NCBI GenBank assembly: GCA_005784505.1
Contig: VCAZ01000045.1
Span: forward strand, 421,501 to 485,500
Reading direction: 5' to 3'
Length of the DNA: 64,000 nt
Origin: Bagarius yarrelli
Taxonomy: Eukaryota; Chordata; Actinopteri; Siluriformes; Sisoridae
This document shows, piece after piece, positions 1 to 10,400 of the stretch (positions within the stretch are counted from its first letter, which is position 1; the number at the start of each line of letters is the position of its first letter). A program made the translations under genes and the position numbers. The notes under the pieces are model-generated. The model saw only the letters and a program-made list of their open reading frames with translations. It made no database searches and was not told the origin of the DNA.

Positions 1-227
1 ATTTTATTTACATCTTTGGTCTTTTGTATTCATCTATGATTATAATTTGTGTATTATATTTTACACCTTATAAAATCACCACAATTCAATAAAGAATTCT
101 GTTTAATTAGTTAATCATCTGGTGAATTTTTTTATATTGCAGAAAAACTAAATATCGCGACGTCGGTTTTTACCCCCAATATCGTACTGCCCTAATTTAT
201 AGACAATGTAGGGAAAAGTCATTATTT

Positions 228-418
228 ACATCTACATTGCAGCATTTGGCAGACGCCCTTATCCAGAGCGACTTACAATATTTCTTGTTATACAACTGAG
301 CAATTAGGGGTTACGGGCCTTGCTCAGGGGCCCAGCGGTGGTGGCTTGGTGGGGCTGGGAAACAAACCCGGGTCCTCAAGTTGGTAGTCCAACAACTTAA
401 CCACTGCGCTACCACTTA
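228..418 (-). mobile_element. SINE A copy
   Basis: tRNA-derived SINE, minus strand. Head (read on minus) GTGGTAGCGCAGTGGTTAAG; tail TCGCTCTGGATAAGGGCGTC TGCCAAATGCTG in two parts. Near complete. Confidence 0.85.
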
Positions 419-454
419 TAATATAATAATAATATTCAACTGTAATGTCATTGT

Positions 455-694
455 GGAAGGTACGTGTACAGAGCCAATGAAATGCAGTGTTTTTCGCATA
501 TCCCATTTTAGTAAGCTGGGGTCAGGGCGCAGGGTCAGTTATGATGCAGCGCCCCTGGAGCAGGAGGGGTTAAGGGTCTTGCTCGAGGACTCAACGGTGG
601 TTGGCTTGCCGGTGGTGGGGCTTGAGCCCAGGTGTTTCTGGTCTTCAGATCAGCAACTCAGCACCTTAACCATTTGAGCTACCACTGCCCCACA
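455..694 (-). mobile_element. SINE B (tRNA-derived) copy
   Basis: On the minus strand it starts GGGGCAGTGGTAGCTCAAAT and has GGGCTCAAGCCCCACC (B-box-like), then a conserved 3' core with TGCTCCAGGGGCGCTGCATC. Confidence 0.8.
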
Positions 695-1039
695 TTATGT
701 ACATTATAGAAATCTCTCATAGGAAAATGTGGGATATTTCCTCGAATGTTACCAGGATTACATTTTTCTGCTGTTTTGACCTGGTGCACACATCATGTCT
801 ATCAAAAGCACTCTCCAATAATGGCTACTAAATTATTTACTATACTGCAGAAACACAAAGTGCCTGCGTCTGCAATATGAGCACAGCTGGACGGAAATAT
901 TTGTGCTGTAAAACTCAGCTGCCAAAAACTGTCTACTCGTCACTGCTTACTGAAAATAGCGGAGAAAATTAATACCCATCCTAGACGAAGTCTAGCCACA
1001 GAAACAAAAACGTTTAGCAAGATGATCGAGCAAACCCAC

Positions 1040-4000
1040 CACAGCAGCAAAATAAATTGGCATCAGTGGATGGCAGGCCAGGAAGAAATCGTACAACCGC
1101 ACTACGTGTCGGAAATCCGATAATACATGGCCGAACCAGGTGATGAGCCAGCTCAGGGCAAAGATTGTGCCCACTTCAGCTCTAAGGGAAAAATAAATAA
1201 CGCTTCATCATTTTACATTAAATAACCACAAAATACTAAAGAAAAAAAAGTAAAGTCCTTTAGCATTTTCACAAAACGACAGTCATCATAATTTAAATAT
1301 AAATTTCTTTATTAAAAGTCAGACAAAACTGTCATGACAGAATAATTATTTTTAGATTTTAATACAATATGACTGAACAATTAACACACATGAAGATGAT
1401 TACGACAAATAAGAACTTAAACTTAATATGTATTTTACCTTATGTGCTAAATGTACTCACTGTTGCATGAAGTCGTACACCTCGGGGTTAACGCGCTCTA
1501 TAATCGGCATTAGGTAGTTGAGGATGTGCTTCGTGTTGTCCATGGTGGGGTCCATAAAGTCCCTTTAAAGGAAAATAAAAGCCTGGTTCTCAAATAACAA
1601 TTGCATAATTTAAAAATAAAAGGAGCATGTGGCAAAAGTGAAGGCATAATGTATAATTATAATGAAGTTCTTATAGATTATAAACGTAAGCATCTTCTTC
1701 TCCTCCTTTCGGCAGTTTCCTTTTAGGGTCTCCACAGTGAATCATCTGTCGCCACCTACCCCTATTCTCTACATCCTCTTCACTCACACCCACTAACTTC
1801 ATGTCCTCGTTTATCGCATCCATATATCAAATCCATCTTTGGTCTCCCTCTTTGCCTTCTGCCTGGTAGCTTCATTTCTAACATCCTCCTACCAAAATAT
1901 TCACTATCCCTCCTCTGTACATGTCCAAACCACCTCAATCTGGCTTCCCTGACTTTCTACCCAAAACATCTAACATGAGCCGTCCCCCTGATGGACTCGT
2001 TTCTAATCCTGTCCAACCTCGTCACTCCCAAAGAAAACCTCAACATCTTCAGCTCTGCTACTTCCAGCTCTGCCACCTGTCTCTTCCTCAGCACTACTGT
2101 CTCTAAACCATACATCCTGGTCCACCACTGCTGAGCTGTCTCACCACTGTCTCTAAAAAACATACCATACATCATAGCTGGTCTCACCACTGTCTCTAAA
2201 AACCATACATCATAGCTGGTCTCACCACTGTCTCTAAACCATACATCATACTCATAGGTCTCACCACTGGTCTCTAAACCATACATCATAGCTGGTCTCA
2301 CCACTGTCTCTAAACCATACATCATAGCTGGTCTCACCACTGTCTCTAAACCATACATCATAGCTGGTCTCACCACTGTCTCTAAACCATACATCATAGC
2401 TGGTCTCACCACTGTCTTGTACACTTTCCCCTTGATTCTAGCCGATATTCTCCTGTCACACATCACTCCTGACGCGTTTCTCCACCCATTCCAACCTGCC
2501 TGTACTCACTTCTTTACCTCTTTAAAGCAGTGACTATACTATATATAAAATATACATACTTTACAAGTGTACAGGTTTCATACCACTCAGATTTCTTACT
2601 GATCTGCTTATTTACCAGACAACATACACAAATATATAAGAGCATAAAAAAATCATTCAAGATAAAAATTAAGAAATCAACATTATTTGTTACAATCATT
2701 CTTTTGGCCTGTGTTGAAATCATTGCATCACATTCAAGCTTTTCATTTCCGGTTCCGACTACACATTGGGAGCTCAATTAGACGCTGATCTGGTGACTGG
2801 GGAGGACACCGAAGCACATGGAACTTATTCTTAGGTCCATGGATCCAGTTTGAGATCCAGACCTTTTTTATGTGCTGAAACTGAAAATAGGGCACGTCCC
2901 CTTTTATTGGTCACATCCTAACGACGGACTAAATAACCCAAAATAAGTTTCTTAAAAGCTTAATTATTGAATTACTATTAATAACAACAATAACAATAAA
3001 CAGCATCTGGGAATTATTAGAAAAATAATAATATTTTTGTCTTGTAACTGAACACCTGAGCACCACAGACCTCCTCAGCTGACGTTAGTGTCTGATCTCA
3101 CTAATATTATTGTAGCTGAGTAAACACACACACACACACATCACACATCCAAGCTCCAAATAGTAACGGAAAATCTTACTAGAAAAGTGGAGATTAATCG
3201 AACAACAAAAGTGGGAGTAAATCTGGAATAAGATGTTTAAAAATCACGTGTGTTTGTTATGGTCGGGCGTCCACAAACTTCTGGCAACACGGTGTAGGAA
3301 ATTGCTGATTCACCTGAGATGATGTGTGGAAAGTTTCTCCACCAGCGCGGTGGCTAGCCGCTCTCCCAGGACGAGCAGAAAGGTTACAACGATGTCGTGA
3401 TAACCCTGATAATAATGCAGCTGGGGGTTTTTCTGCAGAACGCGCAGGATGATGTCGATCAGCTCCTCCTGCAGTCCCATCCTCTGCTCATCGGGCATAC
3501 CTGCAGTGTATCACAGTGAGCATCAGACTGAACCTCTTCCCTCCGGATTAAAGCGCTATTAGGAAATGCTGAGTGTTTTAGAAGTCATGTTTTGGCCATG
3601 AACTCTCAGCCAATTTTGTAAAAACTCCTTTAGCTTTATTTCATGTTCATGATTAAGGCCCTGTCCCGATACTCGCACTTGCACCCTTGTGTCTCTCGTT
3701 TACCTGTTCCCGCTGAGGGGAGCGAGTGCGCAGGGTGTCCTAATTCGCTGGTAAGCTTCTCCGCCCTCAATGTGTCCTTCATGCAAACTTTTTGTAAGTG
3801 CGGGTCCAAGCGGGCTTCGCTTAGGAATATTACGCGGAATTTATTTGGTGGTGTACCGTTTCAAACCAAAGAAGGAAAAAAGCGGAGTGATTTTGGCAGA
3901 CTTTTGGAAAAAGGATCGGAAAATTAAGTGCAAGTAAAAGTTTATTCATGTAATTATCATTTTTAGCAGCAACACTGCATACAGCGTGGCCGCTGGTACT

Positions 4001-6225
4001 GCCATTTTTTTGTCTGAGGGCTTTCGCGGCGATGACGTAGCGATAACGTTTGATGCAGATGGGTGACGTGCCTTAAACTAGCGCAATTATGCATGTCAGC
4101 GCACTTGCTCCCATGTGCACTTATCAACCCGTCAGGTCATGGATGACCTAAGGGCATAGTGTCAGGGACAAGATTGTAGACCTACATATAGCTGGAATGG
4201 GCTACAAGAACATCGACAAGCAGCTTGGTGAGAAGGTGAAAACAGTTGGTGTGATTATTGGATGTGGAGAAAATACAAAACTCTCTCACTTTGTGGCGTT
4301 TCAATGATCATAAGCAGGGACCATAGTCACTAAGAAAACAAATGGTAACACCCTATGCTGTAAAGACCGAAATCCTGCAGCCCCTGCAAGAAAGAACATT
4401 TACAGGCCTGGCTGAAGTTTTTCAATGAACAGCTGAATAATTCAGAAGAGAACTGGATAGCTGCTATGGGGACAGGACAACTTCACTACATTTAGAGGAC
4501 AAGGGACAAGGCCATGTACCGTCATTTTCATAACCCGCACGTTGACTTTTAATTTGGCAGGTCGATCGTTCCATGCCTACGGTACATCCACTGACCTGGA
4601 GGAAAGCGTCTCAGAGATCTCTGCACATCCAGAAGCACTTGGTTGTAGTCCTTGTTATTTTCTCTATCCACTTCATCTGGGTAGAAAAAGGTTTTAATGA
4701 TACATCGACTACCTACACAAAGCCACCAAACCCGTCATTTCACAAACCTTACCGAGTTTTTCCGGGATGCTCTCATCGGGGACGTTTAGTAACCGAGGCC
4801 AGACTTTACGGCGGATTTCATGGCTCATAAGTCCTCCTTCACTGATGGCCATCCTTCTCAGCGTAGCCACGTCCACGGGTGTTGCGTTCAGAGCTTGCGT
4901 GATTTCAGCCACCTTCCGCTTCCTCTTCGTGTCACCTGCATCTGCACACACACGCGGTCACAATCCATCAATGGCGCAAGGAAGATTTCCTAACGTTATT
5001 GCAGAAATGCTCTCAGAAAGCCAAAGTCAGACGCTGGGAAATAAAACCATTTCTATAGTATCACCTTTTCCCTCAATTTTGTTGTTTTTGAAAAATAGCA
5101 CTGACCTCAACCAGACAAACATGGCATGAATCCCAAATGCCTTTGTGCTGGATAATCGGGGCAATAGATCATCAAAACTAATCCTCCACACCCCAGAGTG
5201 TGCACTTATCCACAGACAATGGAGTCATCTGGGATTCGACCAAGATTTACATTTGCAGCATTTAGCAGACGTCCTAATGGGGGTTATGAGGCTTGGTCAG
5301 GTGCCCAACGGTGAGATCTTTGGTGGTGCTGGGAATCAAACCCTGATCTTCCAATCAGAAGTCCAACACCTTAACCACTGAGCTACCACCTCCACTTCTT
5401 TTGTTAATAATAAACATTAAATAAAAAAAACCCTTCTCTGTGTGTCTCCCGGTGTTTGTGTGGGTTTACTCCGGGTTCTCCGGTTTTCTCCCGAAGTCCA
5501 AAAACTTGTACTTTAGTTTGATTGGTTGTTCTAAATTGCCCATAGGAGTGGGTGTGGCCCTGTGAAGGACTGGCGACCTGTCCAGGGTGTACCCCTCCTG
5601 CTTTTCGCCCTTTCAGAGACGGCTTGGATAGACTTCAGCAAAAAAACCTATCCAAACCCACATAGTTGCTGTGAAAAAGTATTTGCCCCCCACCCCTGCA
5701 GTTAGTTCAATTTACATTTCCAGAATTTGGCTCTTATCCAGATCGTGTCTTTTATACAACTGAGCAATTAGGGGTTAAGGGAATTGCTTAGGGGCACAAC
5801 AGTGGTAGCTTGGTGGTTCTGGGAATCAAGTCTAGATCTTCAAGGTATCAGTCTAACACCTTAACCACTAAGCTACCACTTCCCCACACTGGCCACGCCC
5901 AGGCTTGATTACTGCCAGAAACTGTCAAACCAAAAGATCACTTAAACAGAACCTGTCTGACCTGATCTGGGCCCCTGAGCAAGGCCCTTAACCTATAACA
6001 ACTCAGTTTGATTACAAAAAAATGGGATAGAGGTATAAATAAAGGCTTCTGCTAAACGCCAGACATGTAGAGGCGAATGTATGATTAGACCACAAATAAT
6101 AAAGCTTTATTCGTTTGATTGTGATCACGTGACACATCATGAAGTCAATCCCTTTTACCTTGTTTTCCAATCCCATCCAAAGACATGGAAGATTCCCCGA
6201 AGTTTCTGGACTTCTTCAGGTTCAT
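1040..6225 (-). CDS. tbc1d20: TBC1 domain family member 20, Rab GTPase-activating protein (3' part outside window)
   Basis: Six exons on the minus strand join in one frame: 6225-6159, 4941-4753, 4676-4596, 3500-3314, 1562-1461 and 1181-1040 (768 bases, 256 codons). All junctions have AG acceptors and GT donors. The start ATG at 6225 is preceded by an in-frame TAA. The family member in mammals is an ER-anchored GAP for Rab1 and Rab18, acting in ER-Golgi traffic, lipid droplets and autophagosome maturation. The arginine-finger motif (VLLDVQR) puts Arg at residue 105 and the glutamine-finger motif (YYQGYHD) puts Gln at residue 144, the positions I recall for the human protein. Exon 6 covers the [20 protein letters not shown] stretch. 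The C-terminal part, including the membrane anchor, would lie left of base 1; I found no exon for it in 1-1039. Identification is strong; exon 3 (81 bases) is short and easily missed. Confidence 0.93.
1688..2510 (-). mobile_element. Non-LTR retrotransposon relic, reverse transcriptase C-terminal part
   Basis: On the minus strand the reading contains [20 protein letters not shown], then [20 protein letters not shown] and [20 protein letters not shown], a well-known tail of fish LINE polymerases. The 3' part is out of frame. Inside tbc1d20 intron 4. A 36-base segment is amplified within it. Confidence 0.75.
2100..2425 (-). repeat. 36-base minisatellite inside the LINE relic
   Basis: About eight to nine tandem copies of a 36-base unit (CTGGTCTCACCACTGTCTCT then AAACCATACATCATAG), coding the dodecapeptide [12 protein letters not shown] on the minus strand. 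The right half is nearly perfect; the left copies have small indels. Confidence 0.9.
2511..3313. other. tbc1d20 intron 4 remainder, no feature recognised
   Basis: AT-rich intron sequence with a short CA run near 3125-3140. No coding or repeat signature that I can name. Confidence 0.5.
3655..4157. mobile_element. Possible hAT-type nonautonomous element
   Basis: Starts CCCTGTCCCGATACTCGCAC, a motif common at the ends of fish hAT-derived repeats, and holds several copies of the GCACTTGC theme, some inverted. GC content is above the surroundings. Ends are not defined; inside tbc1d20 intron 3. Confidence 0.3.
4158..4545 (+). mobile_element. Tc1-like transposon fragment
   Basis: Matches the transposase gene seen at 39434 onward: TGTCAGGGACAAGATTGTAG, ACATCGACAAGCAGCTTGGT, GGACCATAGTCACTAAGAAA and a GGGACAGGACAACTTCACTA stretch. 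Large internal deletions and no terminal repeats. Confidence 0.75.
5242..5396 (-). mobile_element. SINE A copy
   Basis: Head and tail both present, centre slightly shortened; tbc1d20 intron 1. Confidence 0.8.
5425..5660 (+). mobile_element. SINE C-type repeat, 5' truncated
   Basis: Reads GTGTTTGTGTGGGTTTACTC, TTCTAAATTGCCCATAGGAG and GACCTGTCCAGGGTGTACCC. Confidence 0.75.
5711..5886 (-). mobile_element. SINE A copy
   Basis: Head CCTTAACCACTAAGCTACCA on plus; tail region partly lost. Confidence 0.8.
5960..6070 (+). mobile_element. SINE A 3' fragment
   Basis: GGGCCCCTGAGCAAGGCCCT through GGCTTCTGCTAAACGCCAGA; 5' half missing. Confidence 0.6.
6125..6132. promoter_or_regulatory. Palindromic E-box TCACGTGA in tbc1d20 intron 1
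   Basis: TCACGTGA lies 27 bases downstream of the exon 1 donor of tbc1d20. It is the core of the CLEAR-type E-box bound by TFEB/MITF family factors and also fits USF. Function here is inference from the motif and from the gene's link to autophagy. Confidence 0.35.
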
Positions 6226-7470
6226 GATGTTGTGCACATATTACAGCAGCCCGGCTGTGTTTCCGCTTCAGCTCGTAGGACCCGCAGTGAACAAACAAAC
6301 GCCATCTGCTTTCCGGCACATCACTGATTCTCCTCCATTCTAATGTCAGCTACAATAACAGCGACTAAATAAACCAACGACAAAAAAAACTACTCCGTTA
6401 CCAAACTCACCAACGAGCCTCGGATATCCTTATGTATTAAAATCTATAGAAAAATCCGTCAGAAAGAACATTCTTCTGCTGGTGTTCTATACAGCATCCT
6501 CTCTGAGCTGGCGTACACTTTACGGAAGTGCGTCACAAAACTTAAGCGGAAACACTAACGGAAACTATAGCAAAATAAAAGTTTTTCCATAAAATGAAAA
6601 ACGAACATATTTCTATGGTTTCTGTTATTTCTGACACGCCTTTTATTACTTATACAAATCCAGAAGAAAATGAGCGTTTAGGGCAGCTTTTATATGGAGA
6701 AAAAAAAGCGTTTGATTGGCATTTAAGTTTTATTTATTGCATTTTTAATTAAAAACAAACTGGCATTAATTAGTATGCAAAAAATATAATAATTAAATTA
6801 TTAATTAATTAATAATAATTAAAATAATAATAGTCATAGTAACAACAAATTTTATAATACAAACAAATTAAACAGTTAGATTTCATTTCGCTAAGGGCGT
6901 CTAAGAAAGAATTTAAGATTATATTTAAATACATTAAACATAGATTTGAAATTGAAGTTTGAAGTTTGACTGACATGTAAAACCACCAATCACAGCTGGT
7001 TTGCGTCATGCGTAGACACGTAAAAATGTAACGTTTCTAAAACCTCTCCCTTAAAGAAAGAAAGTATGGAGAAAGATATATCATTAAAAATGTACAAATA
7101 GTTTTAAAGACTGGTATTGCTTATGTTAAATAAGGAAAGTGTCTCTTGCTTTAAAAACGTATTTATTATTAGTAAAGGTAATTGACTTATTCATCAGTAC
7201 GTTGCATAAGTGCTGCACTGATATTCAATTAATTATTAAATTTCATTAGATTTTTACCAGTAAATGTTTATAATATGATTAAAATCATTTATTCATTTAA
7301 TTTTATTTTAACAAACCCACCGGTAGACTTTTAATTTGACACGTCGACCCACGCGTATAGCGTTTGTTCCGTCACATGACTTTGGCCCAAAAAACGCCAA
7401 CAACGAATAATTCGAGGATTTTTATTGTCTGAAATATTGCATCAATTTTAATGCATTAATTGATGCAGCG
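6226..7470. promoter_or_regulatory. Divergent upstream region between tbc1d20 and bloc1s1
   Basis: The two start codons face away from each other, 1245 bases apart, so both promoters should lie here. Near tbc1d20 there is an ETS-like ACGGAAGTG (about 6522-6530) and a second AGCGGAAAC. Near bloc1s1 there is a GTCACATGAC palindrome at 7371-7380. The middle (about 6700-7320) is very AT-rich and shows no gene. No TATA box is convincingly placed. The bidirectional role is inferred from gene layout only. Confidence 0.5.
7371..7380. promoter_or_regulatory. M-box/E-box palindrome GTCACATGAC upstream of bloc1s1
   Basis: A perfect 10-base palindrome 91 bases before the bloc1s1 ATG. TCACATGA is the M-box form recognised by MITF/TFE factors, which activate lysosome and melanosome genes. 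bloc1s1 encodes a subunit used in lysosome-related organelle biogenesis, so the site is plausible. Binding is not shown by sequence alone. Confidence 0.4.
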
Positions 7471-10400
7471 ATGTTGTCACGACTATTAAAGGAACATCAA
7501 GCTAAACAAAACGAAAGGAAAGAGCTACAAGGTATGACGTTTACATTAAAAACGGATTTTTTTCTTAGGATGAAATAAAAATCATTTAATAATAAAGATA
7601 ATAATTTTTAAACAGAACGAGGAACAGCAACATTTTTATAATTACATGTCTGATAAATATTTCACATTTAAGTTACATAAATTAATCAAAATTACAGCCC
7701 ATTAAACACTTTTATTAAGTCGCTGAAAATCATCACATATATCATGAGTCGTCTACTTCATTTGCATATCAGAAAAAAAAATTGATATATATTAGATTAT
7801 TTAGACTAATAATAGTAATAATAGTGTAATAATTGTGTAACTAAAGTTTAATAAAGGGAAAATGCAAAATTATTGGTCAACTATTGGTCAAAAAAACAAC
7901 AGTGAACTGTGATTGGTTTTTAGGGAAGATTACTAAACAATGATTGGTCAACTGGAAGAGAAGTGGTCAACTATTGGTCAAAAGAAACAATAGTGAACTG
8001 TGATTGGTTTTTAGGGAACATTACTGAATAGTAATTGGTTGATTGGAACAAAACTGATCAGTGATTGGACATTTGGAACGAAAGTGGTTAACTATTGGTA
8101 CAAAGGAATAATAGTGTACAGTGATTGGTTTTTAGGGAACATTACTAAGCAGCGATTGGTCGATTGGAACAAAAGTGGTTAACTATTTGTTAAAAGGAAC
8201 AATAGAGTACAGTAATTGGTTTTTAGGGAACATTACTAAGCAGTGATTGGTAGTTTGGTACAAAACTGATAAGTGATTGGACGTTTGGAACAAATACAGT
8301 CAACTATTGGTATAAAGGGGGGAGAAATGGTGGCTCATGGTTAGGGTGTTGGATTACCAACCTGAAGATTGTATGCTCGATTCCCAGCCCCACCAAACCA
8401 CCACCGCTGGGCCCCCAACCCCCAATTGCTCAGCTGTATAACAATGAAAATTGTATGTCGCTCTGGATAAGGGCGTCTGCCAAATGCTGCAAATGTAAAT
8501 GTAAAGGAACAATAGTGTACAGTGATTGGTTTTTGGAAACATTACTAAGCAGTGATTGGTAGTTTGGAACAATACTGGATAAGTGATTGGACGTTTGGAA
8601 CAGAAGCGGTCAACTATTGGTATAAAGGAACAATAGTGTACAGTGATTGTTTTTTAGTAAATATTACTAAGCAGTGATTGGTTGTTTGAGACAAAACTAA
8701 TCAGTGATTGGTTGTTTGAAACAAAAGTGGTCAACTATTGGTCAAAAACACCAGTAGTGAACTGTGATTGGTTTTTAGGGAAGATTACTAAACAATGATT
8801 GGTCAACTGGAAGAGAAGTGGTCAACTATTGGTCAAAAAAAAAACAATAGCGTACAGTGATTGGTGTTAGGGAACATTACTAAGCAGTGATTGGTAGTTT
8901 GGAACAATACTGATAAATGATTTGACGTTTGGAACGAATGCGGTATAAAGGAAACAATAGTGTACAGTGATTGGTTTTTAGGGAACATTACTAAGCAGTG
9001 ATTGGTAGTTTGGAACAATACTGATAAGTGATTGGACATTTGGAACGAATGCGGTATAAAGAAACAATAGTGGAAACAATAATCAGCAATTGGTAGGAGG
9101 GGAGAAATACTAATCAGTGATTTGCTATTAGGATTTAAAGTGATCAGTGATTGGTCATTGAAAAAGAATAATGATCAGTAATGAGTCTTTTCTTATTGTA
9201 AATCAAGTGGTGATTAAGTATAATACTATAGTATAAAGTATAATAATTGTTGGTCCCACAGTTCTGTCACTTGGTGTATTAGAGAAATAATCCAGTTTTA
9301 TTTTCTAGTCTGTGCTTTATTCATAAAACATTAGCGTTTGTTTGCCATTGCTATGAAAATGTAGTTCCATTAGCTGTGTTGTGTAAATGTGTTCTGTTAA
9401 TAGCACTGCTCTCCATGTTTCCCTCTAACACAGAACGCCGGCGCCGGGAAGCCGTTGCAGCCGCCACCTGTTTAACAGAGGCTTTAGTGGACCACCTGAA
9501 TGTGGGGTAAGAGTTTAGTAAAGCCGCTTCCTGTGACGCCCGTGTGACGCTTTTTTAATGAATTGAGTAATGAATAAGTCTGCACATGTGACACAAGGTG
9601 CTGTGGACATAATCATAATCTGGGATTGCAGTGTAAAAACTGTCTGGGGTAAAAAAAAAAAAAAAAAAAAAAGATTTGCACATAAAATCGGGTCCAAAAA
9701 CTTGATTGGTCGTTCGGAACAAAAGTGGTAAACTATTGGTGAAAAGAAAAAATAGTGAACATTGATTAGTTTTTGAGAACATTACGAAATAGTGATTGGT
9801 TGTTTGGGACAAAACCAATCAGTGATTGGTTGTTTGGGACAAAAACTAATCAGTAATTGGTTGTTTGGGACAAAACCAATCAGTGATGGATTGGTTGTTT
9901 GGGACAAAACTAATCAGTGATGGTTGTTTGGGACAAAAAACTAATCAGTATTGGTTTGTTGGGACAAAACTAATCAGTGATTGGTTGTTTGGGACAAAAC
10001 CAATCAGTGATTTTTTGATTGGTGTTTGGGACAAAACTAATCTAATCAGTGAATTGGTTGTTTGGGACAAAACTTATCAGTGATTGGTTGTTTTGGGACA
10101 ACAAAAACTAATCCAGTGATTGGTTGTTTGAAACAAAAGTGGTAGATTATTGGTAAAAAGGATGAATGTGGGGTAAGAGTTCAGTAAAGCAGCTTCCTGT
10201 GATATAATGAATGTTTTATAATGAATTGAGTAATAAATAGGTCTGCAAATGTGACACGAGGTGCTGTGGACATAATCATAATCTGGGATTGCAGCGTAAA
10301 AACTGTCTGGGGTAAAAAAAAAAACAAAAGATTTGTACACAAAATATGAGATATCAATTTCTACAATGTGCAAAAATTGTAAAAGACGATAGTTGTTGGT

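Noticed and set aside
2100..2425. CRISPR-like array
   Set aside because: Direct tandem copies without spacers, in frame with a LINE protein.
7870..10162. CRISPR-like array
   Set aside because: Units are contiguous and diverged, with no constant repeat and unique spacers, and the genome is eukaryotic.
8354..10373. Several minus-strand frames rich in QTTNH
   Set aside because: Shadows of the ATTGG minisatellite.
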